From an uncultured Chitinophaga sp. (GTDB lineage: Bacteria; Bacteroidota; Bacteroidia; Chitinophagales; Chitinophagaceae): a DNA stretch of 13,272 nucleotides. The DNA lies in contig NZ_CALNBI010000391.1 of assembly GCF_937874145.1 (NCBI RefSeq), forward strand, positions 1-13,272. The letters run 5' to 3'. Within the stretch, counting starts at the first letter, position 1. Each line of letters starts with the position of its first letter. A program made the position numbers and the translations under genes. The notes under the pieces were generated by a model. It searched no databases. It saw nothing but the letters and a program-made list of their open reading frames with translations, and had not been told where the DNA came from. Shown piece after piece: positions 1-7,687 of this stretch.

Positions 1-1230
1 GGAATAACCATAGGGAATATCCCCCGTTCGCCCGAAACCGAAGAACCGCTGGCTTTTAAAGAAGTCCTGCTTGAAAACGGCAATCTGCCCGAGGTAATAG
101 TGGCGATCGTTGTACAAGGGGTCTCCAATGTACTTCTCCTGTGCCGGGCTCTTATCGAAAGCGACGTTGTTGTACCGGAACAGCAGCGCGACATTGGGTT
201 TGTTATCGAAATGCCCGTCGGACCCGAACCGGTTGCGGAAGTTGTACCCCGTCCAGACGTCCACCAGTTTATACGAATACTCGCGCCAGAGGGAGTCGGG
301 TTCGCCCCATACGCGGATGCTGAAATTCTTTGCAAGCGACAACCCTCCCGTGATCTTGGCGGAAGTCCGGTACAGCGGCCGTTCTATCTTGATATAATAC
401 GATCCCTCGTAAACGCCCGTATCGAGCTGGGAATTGGTGTTGAGATGCGTGTACCCGACGGACACGTCGATGAAACTGCCCAGGAGGTTGTATTTCGTAT
501 AGCGGGCTTCGGTGCCCCAGGGCCTGGAGTAATTGCTCTTCCACCTGAACCCGAACTGAACGCCCTGCGCGGCGCCAAACAGGTTGTCGTTGGAAATTTT
601 GGCCCCCACGCCGCTGGGCGCCAGCTCGCGCAGGTCGAAGCCATACTCGAATACGTCCTTGGTGATCACGAGCACATCCACCGTATCCTGGCTGGCGGTT
701 TCGAGGGTGATGATGCGGGCATCCTGGAGGAAGGGGCGGTTACGGAGGTAACGTTCGTTGTCGGCGAAGGCATAGGCGTTCACGGTATCGCCGTCCCGGA
801 AGAACAACATCTGCCGGATGGCCCATTCCTGCGAATCGAAATGCAGTTTGTTGGCCAGATGGATGAGCTTCATACTGGTGGTGAAGGCCGTGTCGTTGAT
901 GTTGCGGGGGCCGAACACTTTCACCTTCCGGAAGTGGATACGGCGAACCGTTCGGCCGGAATGCGGCAGAAATCCTTGCTCAGACCTGGTCATCCGGGTA
1001 TCCTCCACCACAGGCGGCGGAGCATCGTGCCGGGAGATGTCTTTCAGAACGGAATCCCGGAAACGGCGGCTTTTCAAAGAATCCACGTACTCGTTAAACT
1101 TTGAGAACCAGCGTTTCTTATGGGCGGCCGGGATGGTATCCGTCTGCGCAACGGCGCTTTGCGGAAAGCAGCACAACATCAGGTAACAGCTAAGGACAGC
1201 TAAGAGACTTATTTTTCCCAACCGCTTCAA
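1..1230 (-). CDS. BamA/TamA-like POTRA/beta-barrel outer membrane protein, 3' end beyond window
   Basis: An uninterrupted minus-strand frame gives 410 codons and leaves the window without a stop, so the C-terminus is missing. From the TTG at 1230 the protein begins with a convincing Sec signal peptide (basic MKRLGK, hydrophobic stretch, cleavage near SAVAQ, residues 25-29). The first in-frame ATG (1179) would remove most of that signal, so TTG is preferred. Residues 31-90 are a charged, Pro-containing linker. Residues about 95-195 look like a POTRA module (RRIHFRKVKVFG, then DNERYLRNRPFLQDARI at about 156-172, then a beta strand DTVDVLVITKDVF). From about 205 there are alternating aromatic/polar strands with Gly turns, typical of an outer membrane barrel. 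Bacteroidota encode related, mostly uncharacterised, single-POTRA barrel proteins. A role in outer membrane assembly or transport is inference from fold only. It probably has its own promoter downstream of the terminator at 1290-1328. Confidence 0.72.
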   Translation of the reverse strand, partial: MKRLGKISLLAVLSCYLMLCCFPQSAVAQTDTIPAAHKKRWFSKFNEYVDSLKSRRFRDSVLKDISRHDAPPPVVEDTRMTRSEQGFLPHSGRTVRRIHFRKVKVFGPRNINDTAFTTSMKLIHLANKLHFDSQEWAIRQMLFFRDGDTVNAYAFADNERYLRNRPFLQDARIITLETASQDTVDVLVITKDVFEYGFDLRELAPSGVGAKISNDNLFGAAQGVQFGFRWKSNYSRPWGTEARYTKYNLLGSFIDVSVGYTHLNTNSQLDTGVYEGSYYIKIERPLYRTSAKITGGLSLAKNFSIRVWGEPDSLWREYSYKLVDVWTGYNFRNRFGSDGHFDNKPNVALLFRYNNVAFDKSPAQEKYIGDPLYNDRHYYLGQIAVFKQDFFKSQRFFGFGRTGDIPYGYS

Positions 1231-1289
1231 TGATTGCTTTTGATTCGGAACAACAATACAAATTTTTAACCAATATGTAGGGCGGCGCT

Positions 1290-1328
1290 AAAAAAAGGAA
1301 GGGTACCGAGCCGTTCGGTACCCTTCCT
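1290..1328 (-). terminator. Intrinsic terminator of the chitinase-hexosaminidase unit
   Basis: A perfect 14-bp inverted repeat (arm AGGAAGGGTACCGA at 1296-1309, complementary arm at 1315-1328) encloses a 5-nt loop. Read on the minus strand, the hairpin runs directly into a run of T residues (1290-1296). It begins 24 bp past the hexosaminidase stop, so it most likely ends transcription from the GH18/GH20 genes. There is no comparable T run on the plus strand. Confidence 0.88.
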
Positions 1329-1352
1329 GGTGGAAAGCGATATAATTGAATA

Positions 1353-3881
1353 TCAATATTGTACCGTCACGGTTCTGCCTCCCCGGCCTGCCTGATCGAA
1401 CACCCTGAACCGGAAGATTCCTTTCGCTTCGAGCGGCCCGCTGTAGACGGGGCTTTTGGCGGAAGGCTCCTTCCCGTCGGTTGTATAACGAATGATCAGT
1501 CCGGGAAGTTGCACGTTCGCCAAAACTTTTCCGTTGTCGTTTTTGACGCCGGCCGTGGGGATGCGGTAATTATAGCCGCCGTTGAGCGTGGCGAGCCGCG
1601 GGATTTCGCGCTGCCCCACCACATTGGCGAATTTGTTCCACGCTTCGTTGTATTGGCCGAGGTCTTTGGTCCAGGCAGGGTCGGGCGCCCAGGCGCGTTC
1701 CGCCATGCCCAGGAGTTTGGGCAGCACCATATATTCCAGGCGCTCGGGGGATTTCACGGTTTCGCTCCACAGTGCACATTGGATACCCACGATATTGGAG
1801 GCGCCGTATGCCGTCAGCCTGTCCTTCCCGACGAATATGGACGCTGGCAGCGGGTTCCCGGCATCGTCTTCCTTCGCGTTCTTGTACAGGTCGAGGGGAA
1901 TGAAGTAGAAGGGCTTGTCCAGATCCACATAACCGCCCCAGTAAAAGCCGGGCTCATCGTAATCGCGCTGGTAGGCCATATCGAAATAATAGTTCGCCAC
2001 GCCGGACAGCACCACTTTGTACCCGCCGTTGGCCAGCCGGTAGCTGAGATCTTCCATCCCGCCACCCATCACGTTATTCCACACATCCAGCTGGAAATTG
2101 CGGTTGCCGAACACGGGGTTCACGATCATGACATTGTTGCCGTCCAGCTGGGTGCGGCGCATACCGGCTTCTTCCCATCCATACAGCTGCATGCCCTGCT
2201 TATTCACGATCCGGGCCACTTTGTCGTAGAAATAGATCCAGAGATCGTCGACATGGTTCAGTTCGGCGCTTTCGGCCAGGAGTTTTTGGCAGGCGGGGGA
2301 TTTTTCCCATACGCCGCCTGGCGTTTCGTCACCGCCCATGTGGATGATATCGAGGGGAACGCCGGCTTCGGCATGCATGGCCGCCAGTTCGGTGGTTACT
2401 TTTTCAATGAATTTGTAGGTGGAAGGAAGGGCGGGGTTCATAACATTGTCTTTCCATTCCTGCACGGAGCGGTACTGGCTTTTATCTTCCGGATCGCTGA
2501 GGCGGTATTCGTTGGCGTTGGGATCACCGGCTTTGGCGAGCTTCGCCGCGCGGGCTTCCATGGCTTTGATGGCTGCGCGCCCGTGGCCTGGCATCTCCAC
2601 TTCAGGGATCACTTTAATATGGCGGGCTTTCGCATACCGGAGGATTTCGATATAATCCGCCCGGGTGTACCAGCCGGTGCCGGCGGTATTGCCCGCGTCC
2701 GGGCCGGAGCCGTATGCAGGCTGGAGGCTTTCCATTTCATCCAGGGTATGCGCGCGGCGCCCACCTACCTGGGTCAATTCCGGCAACCCGGCGATTTCAA
2801 CGCGCCAGCCTTCATCATCGCTCATGTGGAGGTGAAGGGTGTTCACTTTATACACAGCCATCACGTCCAGCATCCGCAGCACCTGCGCCTTGGAGTGGAA
2901 ATTGCGCGCAACGTCGAGGGAGAAAGAGCGGAAAGCGAATCGGGGCGCGTCTTCGACCTGCACCGCGGGCAGCGTGGCCGTGCCTTTGGCCGTCAGCGGC
3001 AACAACTGGCGGAGCGACTGTATCCCGTAAAAAATACCTGTATTGGTGGAGGCGAAGATGGTGATGCCGTCTTCCTGCACCTGCAGTTTATACGCTTCTT
3101 TCCCGGTGATGGAAGTGTCTTTCACGAGGCGCACCGCGGCTTTTCCGGTGGTGCCCTGTGCGGTGAGCACCGGTTTGCCGAATACTTTCCCCATCAACAG
3201 CGACAGGTAATCGGCTTCTGCGCGGAATACCGGTTCGTATACGATCCCGTTTTTCGGATCCAATACCACCGTGGCGCCGCTTTCGCGGATCAGTGCCGGC
3301 GTGGGGAGGATACGGGGGAGCTGGTCCGCCGGCAGCAGCGAGAGGGCTTCGTTACGGCGGTATACGTCTTCGGGTGTGGTTTGTACTTTGGTGTCTTTCG
3401 CGGTGCGGCGGAGTTGTTTCTCCTGGGTGGAGGGCGTAACGGCGAATTCGATGGCATGGCCCTTCGAGGGTTGGTTATCCCACACAATGTAAGGACCGGC
3501 GGGCGCGTCGGTGAAATGCGTCACCCAGGCAACGGACACGATGTTGATCTTAAGGGAGTCTCCGGGCTTCAGCCCCCCGAATCCCGCCACCGGCTTCAAC
3601 CGGAACAGGTCGCCGTTGATATGTGCCGCTTCTATTCCCGGGGCTACTTCGCCGGGCGATACCATGCGGATGAAGTTGTAGTAGATCGTCCACCCGTTGG
3701 CAGGCAAAGCCTGCTTCGTGCGGTTGACAAGCGTGAAGGTCGACAAGGTCTGCGCCTTGCCCTGGTAGCCGTTTTCAACTACTTCCCACCGCATCTGCAA
3801 ACCCTTTGCGGGGAATGCGGGCGATTGCGCCATGGCGCAGCAGGAGAGTAAAAGGCATACAATAATGAGTTTGTTTCGCAT
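1353..3881 (-). CDS. Secreted beta-N-acetylhexosaminidase (chitobiase), glycoside hydrolase family 20
   Basis: 842 aa. It would release terminal N-acetylglucosamine from chitobiose and chito-oligosaccharides, in the periplasm or outside the cell. Order of parts: signal peptide (1-19, cleavage near AMA/QS; a lipobox-like LLSC also occurs at 11-14); CHB_HEX-type N-terminal beta domain (about 28-150, with GWTIYYNF at 63-70); GH20b domain (about 185-300); catalytic TIM barrel (about 313-735); chitobiase-type C-terminal beta domain (about 785-842, with IRYTTDG). Catalytic residues are visible: HMGGDE with D518-E519, the substrate-distorting Asp and general acid of the family's substrate-assisted mechanism. 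Other conserved family positions include R318 (FRSF), HLHMSDDEGW (350-359), H433 (PGHG) and W705 (ALWSE). Length and order match Serratia-type chitobiases. It follows the GH18 gene by 42 bp on the same strand. No type IX secretion C-terminal domain is evident. Confidence 0.95.
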   Translation of the reverse strand: MRNKLIIVCLLLSCCAMAQSPAFPAKGLQMRWEVVENGYQGKAQTLSTFTLVNRTKQALPANGWTIYYNFIRMVSPGEVAPGIEAAHINGDLFRLKPVAGFGGLKPGDSLKINIVSVAWVTHFTDAPAGPYIVWDNQPSKGHAIEFAVTPSTQEKQLRRTAKDTKVQTTPEDVYRRNEALSLLPADQLPRILPTPALIRESGATVVLDPKNGIVYEPVFRAEADYLSLLMGKVFGKPVLTAQGTTGKAAVRLVKDTSITGKEAYKLQVQEDGITIFASTNTGIFYGIQSLRQLLPLTAKGTATLPAVQVEDAPRFAFRSFSLDVARNFHSKAQVLRMLDVMAVYKVNTLHLHMSDDEGWRVEIAGLPELTQVGGRRAHTLDEMESLQPAYGSGPDAGNTAGTGWYTRADYIEILRYAKARHIKVIPEVEMPGHGRAAIKAMEARAAKLAKAGDPNANEYRLSDPEDKSQYRSVQEWKDNVMNPALPSTYKFIEKVTTELAAMHAEAGVPLDIIHMGGDETPGGVWEKSPACQKLLAESAELNHVDDLWIYFYDKVARIVNKQGMQLYGWEEAGMRRTQLDGNNVMIVNPVFGNRNFQLDVWNNVMGGGMEDLSYRLANGGYKVVLSGVANYYFDMAYQRDYDEPGFYWGGYVDLDKPFYFIPLDLYKNAKEDDAGNPLPASIFVGKDRLTAYGASNIVGIQCALWSETVKSPERLEYMVLPKLLGMAERAWAPDPAWTKDLGQYNEAWNKFANVVGQREIPRLATLNGGYNYRIPTAGVKNDNGKVLANVQLPGLIIRYTTDGKEPSAKSPVYSGPLEAKGIFRFRVFDQAGRGGRTVTVQY

Positions 3882-3894
3882 ATAATCAGGATTA

Positions 3895-3919
3895 CCGCCG
3901 GGACATGGCCTGCCGGCGG
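3895..3919 (-). repeat. Intercistronic hairpin between chitinase and hexosaminidase genes
   Basis: A 7-bp GC-only inverted repeat (CCGCCGG at 3895-3901, CCGGCGG at 3913-3919) with an 11-nt loop fills most of the 42-bp gap. No T run follows on the minus strand, so it does not look like a full terminator. It could affect mRNA processing or the ratio of the two enzymes, or it may be chance in GC-rich DNA. Confidence 0.4.
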
Positions 3920-3923
3920 GGGC

Positions 3924-5075
3924 TTATTTTTTACGGAGATTTTTATTGATCGCGTCCAGCAGATACCCTTTCGGATCGCTGGAATATTCCCAGAACATCA
4001 CGCCGCCGAGCTTGTTGGCATGCACGTAACGGCATTTTTCTTTTACGGATTCCTCATCGTCGTAAGAGATAAAGACGTGCTGGCCGGGGTGCCAAAGATA
4101 AGGCGCTTTGGCGCGTTTATCCCAATGGCGCTCAAATCCTTTGGCGGGCAGGCTGTCTTTGATGAAGGAATAACCCCCGCCACGGTACCCGCCGGTGGCA
4201 GGACGGTTCAATCCGCGGGCGGTATCGCCGGCCACTTTCCATCCCCGACCGTAAAACGCGATGCCCAGTACGATCTTTTCGGCTGGTACGCCTGCCGCGA
4301 GGAATAGCCCCACAGAGCGGTGGGCCGAAGATTCTTCCGGGTTATCCGTTGAGCCGAAGAGGTTGGTGTGATGCCCGGAGATGCCGTTGGGATTGGTTTT
4401 GTAATCGTACGACATGATATTGATAAAATCCTGGTATTGCGCGGCTTTCGCCATTTCGGTAGCGTCTACAAAGCTTTTGCTGCCCCCTACTGCCGAGGTG
4501 AGCAGGTATTTGCGGCCGGTTTCTTTTTCGAGGGTGTCGAGCGAGGCGCGGAGGGCGGCGAACATCAGCGTGAAGTTCTGCTTGTCTTCGGGCCGGTACA
4601 CGTTCCCTTCTTCCCCAGGGATGCCGGGGTATTCCCAGTCGATATCCACCCCGTCGAGCTGGTATTTGCGGATGATATCGACCGAAGTGTGGGCGAACAG
4701 CCTGCGCCCGGCTTCGGTGAGCACGGCATCGGAGAAGTTTTCGCTCCATGCCCATCCGCCGATGGAGATGAGGATTTTAAGGTCGGGATTGCGGGATTTG
4801 AGGGCGTTGAGTTTCCGGAAGTTGACGGTGTCTGTGGCGAGGTTGGTGAGCCAGGCCTGGCCGTGCTGCACATCCACGAAAGCGTAGTTGATGTGCGTGA
4901 TTTTTTCCACCATGATGGATTCCGGATCGGCAATCAGCCCGCGGAATCCGCCTACGTAGGCGATCACGACGGGTTTTGAACGTGGGGGGCGTGCGGCGGT
5001 GAATGCAACGGCGGCGCCGGCGATGAGGAGCAGCGCCGGGATGGCGGCGCGCATTGGCTTGGAGAATAGACGCAT
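3924..5075 (-). CDS. Secreted GH18 chitinase
   Basis: 383 aa, a single-domain family 18 glycoside hydrolase that would cut internal beta-1,4 bonds of chitin. Residues 1-28 form a signal peptide (basic start, then AIPALLLIAGAAVAFTAA). The barrel starts at KPVVIAYVGGF (34-44). SIGGW at 104-108 is the family's strand-3 motif, and DGVDIDWE at 141-148 is the DxxDxDxE active site with E148 as proton donor. MSYD at 221-224 and the terminal-strand FWEYSSD with W362 are further conserved substrate-site positions. AFYGRGW (273-279) and the following Gly/Tyr-rich stretch fit the small alpha/beta insertion of processive-type GH18 enzymes, although that subtype is inference. No separate chitin-binding module is present. 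ATG at 5075 is preferred; M8 would also give an exported protein. It is the first gene of a unit with the GH20 enzyme, which would process its products. Confidence 0.94.
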   Translation of the reverse strand: MRLFSKPMRAAIPALLLIAGAAVAFTAARPPRSKPVVIAYVGGFRGLIADPESIMVEKITHINYAFVDVQHGQAWLTNLATDTVNFRKLNALKSRNPDLKILISIGGWAWSENFSDAVLTEAGRRLFAHTSVDIIRKYQLDGVDIDWEYPGIPGEEGNVYRPEDKQNFTLMFAALRASLDTLEKETGRKYLLTSAVGGSKSFVDATEMAKAAQYQDFINIMSYDYKTNPNGISGHHTNLFGSTDNPEESSAHRSVGLFLAAGVPAEKIVLGIAFYGRGWKVAGDTARGLNRPATGGYRGGGYSFIKDSLPAKGFERHWDKRAKAPYLWHPGQHVFISYDDEESVKEKCRYVHANKLGGVMFWEYSSDPKGYLLDAINKNLRKK

Positions 5076-5113
5076 GTTTAAAAATAGTATATTTACGATC
5101 TAAATTCAACCCT
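5076..5113. promoter_or_regulatory. 38-bp divergent control region between chitinase and lipoprotein genes
   Basis: An AT-rich gap separates two divergent start codons in otherwise GC-rich DNA. On the plus strand TATATTTA (5088-5095) matches seven of eight positions of the Bacteroidota -7 box TAnnTTTG and lies 18 bp before the lipoprotein TTG start. On the minus strand the best look-alike, TATTTTTA (5086-5079), almost touches the chitinase ATG. The chitinase promoter is therefore either leaderless or placed inside the lipoprotein gene. No clear -33 element was seen for either direction. Confidence 0.4.
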
Positions 5114-5830
5114 TTGAAATACATCTGCTCCCTGCTCCTGACGGGCATCGCGGCAGCCGCCTGCAACTCCGGCGGCAAATCCACCCCTGCCGATTCAGGA
5201 GCGGTCAAAATCATCCACCAGGCGCGGCCTTCCCACGATCCGATCGGCATTTACACCGGCGACTTTGGCGGGAGCCCCATTTACATCAGCATCAACTTCG
5301 CCCGCGGCAAAAACGTCGCGGGATACAATACGCATAAAGGCCTGCGGCGCAACCTCCATGGCGAGATATTGCAGGATGGCGATGCGTGGCGCCTCCGCCT
5401 GGAGGAGCCCGGCGATCATCCCTACGACGGCGTTTTCGATATCCGCCTCTCGGAAGATATGAAAACCATGGATGGAACCTGGGAACCCCTGCAAAAGGAT
5501 TCCGCTTCCTCCAAAAAGTTTACCCTTAACCGGGTGGCCGGCGAAAACTATGAAGTCTACATGGCCAGCGAAGAAAACAGCATTCAGTTCAATGTAGACG
5601 GATCATGCCGGCTGGAGTACTATCCGGCAGACAGTATTTCCGGCGGACAAGTCAATATCCTCCGCGGAACCTGGACGCGCACCCAGGACACCTTCCATGT
5701 CAACTGGCAGAAAAACGAGCAGTTCGGAAAATCCGCTAGCCAGTTTATTTTGCATGTCAAGAGAGAAGGCGATGATACCTACATTGACAGCCTGACGGGC
5801 GACGGATTCATCTTTTACCAGTTGCCATGA
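5114..5830 (+). CDS. Lipoprotein of unknown function, beta-rich
   Basis: 238 aa from the TTG at 5114. An upstream in-frame ATG (5054) would add 20 non-signal-like residues and overlap the divergent chitinase start, so TTG is preferred. It gives a clean lipoprotein signal, MKYICSLLLTGIAAAAC, with lipobox Ala-Ala-Ala-Cys and C17 as the lipidated residue, followed by a Ser/Gly/Pro-rich tether. The mature part looks all-beta and seems to have two halves. The first, about residues 43-115, carries GIYTGDFGG and a GY...G..R.LHGE pattern. The second, about 135-238, has repeated short strands, including RGTWTRTQDTFHVNW. I do not recognise a named domain; a lipocalin- or barrel-like fold is only a guess. 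The stop overlaps the start of the next gene (ATGA), so the two are probably translated together. Confidence 0.8.
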   Translation: MKYICSLLLTGIAAAACNSGGKSTPADSGAVKIIHQARPSHDPIGIYTGDFGGSPIYISINFARGKNVAGYNTHKGLRRNLHGEILQDGDAWRLRLEEPGDHPYDGVFDIRLSEDMKTMDGTWEPLQKDSASSKKFTLNRVAGENYEVYMASEENSIQFNVDGSCRLEYYPADSISGGQVNILRGTWTRTQDTFHVNWQKNEQFGKSASQFILHVKREGDDTYIDSLTGDGFIFYQLP

Positions 5831-6477
5831 AGTTATTACTGCGCATAGTAACCGCAGCGGCCATCCTGTATGCCTCCTGGCTGATGGTGCTGCTGAGTTT
5901 GCCGTACACTTCCTTCGAACCACATATCGATTTCCTTTTCACCAAACAACTGGTGTACAAAATACACCATTGGCGATGGAGCTTTTACCTGCATGTGTTC
6001 GTGAGCACGGCGGTGCTGGTGGCGGGATTGTTCCAGTTCAGCCGGTACCTGCTGCAGCGGCATCCGGGCATTCACCGGGTGGCGGGGTACGTGTATGCGG
6101 TAACGGTGATCGCGCTGAGCGGGCCGAGCGGGTTGGTCATGGGGTATTATGCGAACGGGGGAATCTGGGCGCAGATCAGTTTCGTGCTGCTGGCTGTCTT
6201 GTGGATAGGGTTCACATTCCTGGCGATGTGGTATATCTGGAAAAAAGACTGGAAAAAGCATGCCGACATGATGACCCGCAGTTATGCGCTCACCTTGTCG
6301 GCGGTTACGCTCCGTTTTTATGCTTACGGAATCGCCGCGCTCGGCCTGGAAGTGGCGCCGCGTTCGGCTTACATCTGGATCGCATGGCTCAGCTGGACGC
6401 TGAACCTTTTGCTGGCGGAGTATCTTATCCGGAAACGGGTGTTTACTTCATGGCGAGCGGAACGGATTTCGGTGTAA
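5827..6477 (+). CDS. DUF2306-type integral membrane protein
   Basis: 216 aa with about six predicted membrane spans (roughly 5-25, 52-72, 87-107, 115-137, 152-173, 181-202). The pattern of a His in span two (LHVF, H56), a HPGIHRVAGYVYA segment (79-91), SGPSGLVMGYYANGG (98-112), and a KKHADMMTRSYALTLSAVTLR region (143-163) agrees with the DUF2306 family of predicted membrane proteins. Their biochemical role is not established. Conserved histidines (H56, H79, H83, H145) near membrane faces raise the possibility of metal or heme binding, which is inference. The ATG overlaps the upstream lipoprotein stop by 4 bp. The 3' end overlaps the convergent TPR-like lipoprotein gene by 35 bp. Confidence 0.82.
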   Translation: MKLLLRIVTAAAILYASWLMVLLSLPYTSFEPHIDFLFTKQLVYKIHHWRWSFYLHVFVSTAVLVAGLFQFSRYLLQRHPGIHRVAGYVYAVTVIALSGPSGLVMGYYANGGIWAQISFVLLAVLWIGFTFLAMWYIWKKDWKKHADMMTRSYALTLSAVTLRFYAYGIAALGLEVAPRSAYIWIAWLSWTLNLLLAEYLIRKRVFTSWRAERISV

Positions 6478-7600
6478 AGCGGCCTTCTGGACTAATGGTG
6501 AAATAATCCACGCCCACTTCATTCATTTCCTCCATTTTATTTTCGGCGTAGCCGTTCTGCGCGGGGTCTTTCTCGTACCGCACCGCGAACTTCCGCACTT
6601 CCACATCCCCGTTGCCGGTAACCTTCCCCACCCGGAAAGGTTCATCCAGGATACGGTGGCCGCCGATGATCATTTTATCAAGCAGCTTGCCGTTGGCGTC
6701 GAAGCTGGCGAGGTAGTAGCAATAAGGCGCGCTTTCGTCCATCATCACATCCTGCACGGCGTAGGCGAGTACGGTGTATTGCGGCGTGGATTGTACGCTG
6801 CCAACATAGTAGTACTCACTGCCCACGTCGCGGGAGAACTTGGCGTTCCGCATTTCGGGGATGAATTTCTCAAAATCATATGTAACGAAACTGAATTCCT
6901 TGTCCTCCCGGAACTTCGTATCAAATACCACGGGCAATTCCAGCGGCTGGAATTCGTGGGAGAAGAGTTTCCAGAGGAGGCGGTCGGGATCGCTGGCGCC
7001 GGAGAGAGCTGCGGTAACTTCGTTATCGAAACGCCAGCGCATTTCGCGGAGCGGAGCCAGGTCGGCATCTTTATAGATTTGTTGTGTATTCGTGTAGCCG
7101 AATTCAATGGCGGACACGAGGTAGTGAAAGGCGCTGTCTTCCTTTCCGGCTTTGGCGTAAAGGCAGGCGGTATTGTAGAGTAATTTTGAAACGGGTTTAT
7201 ATCCCAGCAGATCGGCGATATGGTATGCCTGCAGCGCTTGTTCCACGCTGAGTTTGGCTTGCATGGACCGGGATCCGTCGCCCATTTCGGAAAGGGCGTT
7301 GCCGTATTCGAAGAAAGCCGCAGCGCGGGGGGCTTTGAGAATGGCCTGACGGAAGATGGGTAATGCGGACGCGGGGTCTTTCAGGTTGCGGTATACATCT
7401 ATCGCCTGGCGAAAGAGCCGGTCGGCTTCTTTTTCGGGAAGTTCTTTCCGCGAGGCGAAAAGCAGGACGCTGTCCTCGTTCAGGTGATAGCCCTCCGTCA
7501 ACGTGTATGCAGTAGTGTTAGAGGATCCGGTTGAATTGTCCGCGCCGTGTTGGCAGGCTGTGGTGGCAAAGATGAAGGCGATCAGGGGGATGTGGCGCAT
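6443..7600 (-). CDS. Putative lipoprotein with N-terminal TPR-like repeats
   Basis: 385 aa from the ATG at 7600. The frame stays open upstream to 7705, but the added residues are Pro/Arg-rich, lie over a terminator hairpin, and would bury the signal peptide. The chosen start gives MRHIPLIAFIFATTAC with C16 as the likely lipidated Cys, and a TATATTTG box lies 20 bp upstream. Residues about 55-200 are helical with TPR-like spacing (LFRQAIDVYRNL, ALPIFRQAILKAP, FFEYGNALSEMG, LLYNTACLYAKAG, AFHYLVSAIEFGY), ending in a D-A-DLAPLR segment often seen at the end of TPR domains. Residues 220-385 form a beta-rich C-terminal domain I do not recognise (strands around FSFVTYDF, EYYYVGSVQ, QYTVLAYAVQDV, CYYLASFDANGKLLDK). 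TPR proteins usually act as binding scaffolds; no specific partner can be named. The 3' end overlaps the convergent DUF2306 gene. Confidence 0.78.
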   Translation of the reverse strand: MRHIPLIAFIFATTACQHGADNSTGSSNTTAYTLTEGYHLNEDSVLLFASRKELPEKEADRLFRQAIDVYRNLKDPASALPIFRQAILKAPRAAAFFEYGNALSEMGDGSRSMQAKLSVEQALQAYHIADLLGYKPVSKLLYNTACLYAKAGKEDSAFHYLVSAIEFGYTNTQQIYKDADLAPLREMRWRFDNEVTAALSGASDPDRLLWKLFSHEFQPLELPVVFDTKFREDKEFSFVTYDFEKFIPEMRNAKFSRDVGSEYYYVGSVQSTPQYTVLAYAVQDVMMDESAPYCYYLASFDANGKLLDKMIIGGHRILDEPFRVGKVTGNGDVEVRKFAVRYEKDPAQNGYAENKMEEMNEVGVDYFTISPEGRFTPKSVPLAMK

Positions 7601-7620
7601 AGGGGATGAAATTTCCGGAT

Positions 7621-7628
7621 CAAATATA
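7621..7628 (-). promoter_or_regulatory. Candidate -7 promoter box of the TPR-like lipoprotein gene
   Basis: TATATTTG on the minus strand matches the Bacteroidota -7 consensus TAnnTTTG exactly and lies 20 bp before the ATG at 7600. It sits just past the terminator-like hairpin, consistent with an independent transcript. The -33 element is not obvious. Confidence 0.5.
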
Positions 7629-7642
7629 CGGTTATTCCATAG

Positions 7643-7687
7643 AAAAGGGTTTCCCCCGGGCGGAGGCGGGGCGCCTCTGCGCGGGGG
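7643..7687 (-). terminator. GC-rich terminator-like hairpin after tonB-family gene
   Basis: Arms 7653-7668 and 7672-7687 pair over 16 positions with two mismatches (inner GAGGCG/CGCCTC, outer five G-C pairs) around a 3-nt loop. On the minus strand a short spacer and a TTTT tract (7646-7643) follow. It starts about 23 bp after the TonB-family stop and precedes the next gene's promoter box. The T tract is short and separated from the stem, so termination may be incomplete. Confidence 0.6.

Noticed and set aside
100..1104. A 334-codon plus-strand frame opposite the barrel protein.
   Set aside because: The minus strand gives a signal peptide, POTRA-like region and barrel strands over the same DNA. 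The plus-strand product shows no recognisable features.
1359..3851. An 830-codon open frame on the plus strand, opposite the hexosaminidase gene.
   Set aside because: It lies exactly codon-on-codon antisense to a clear GH20 gene with catalytic motifs. The translation is low-complexity (rich in Gly, Arg, His, Phe, Val) with no domain or signal. Long antisense frames are expected opposite GC-rich genes whose codon bias avoids the reverse complements of stops.
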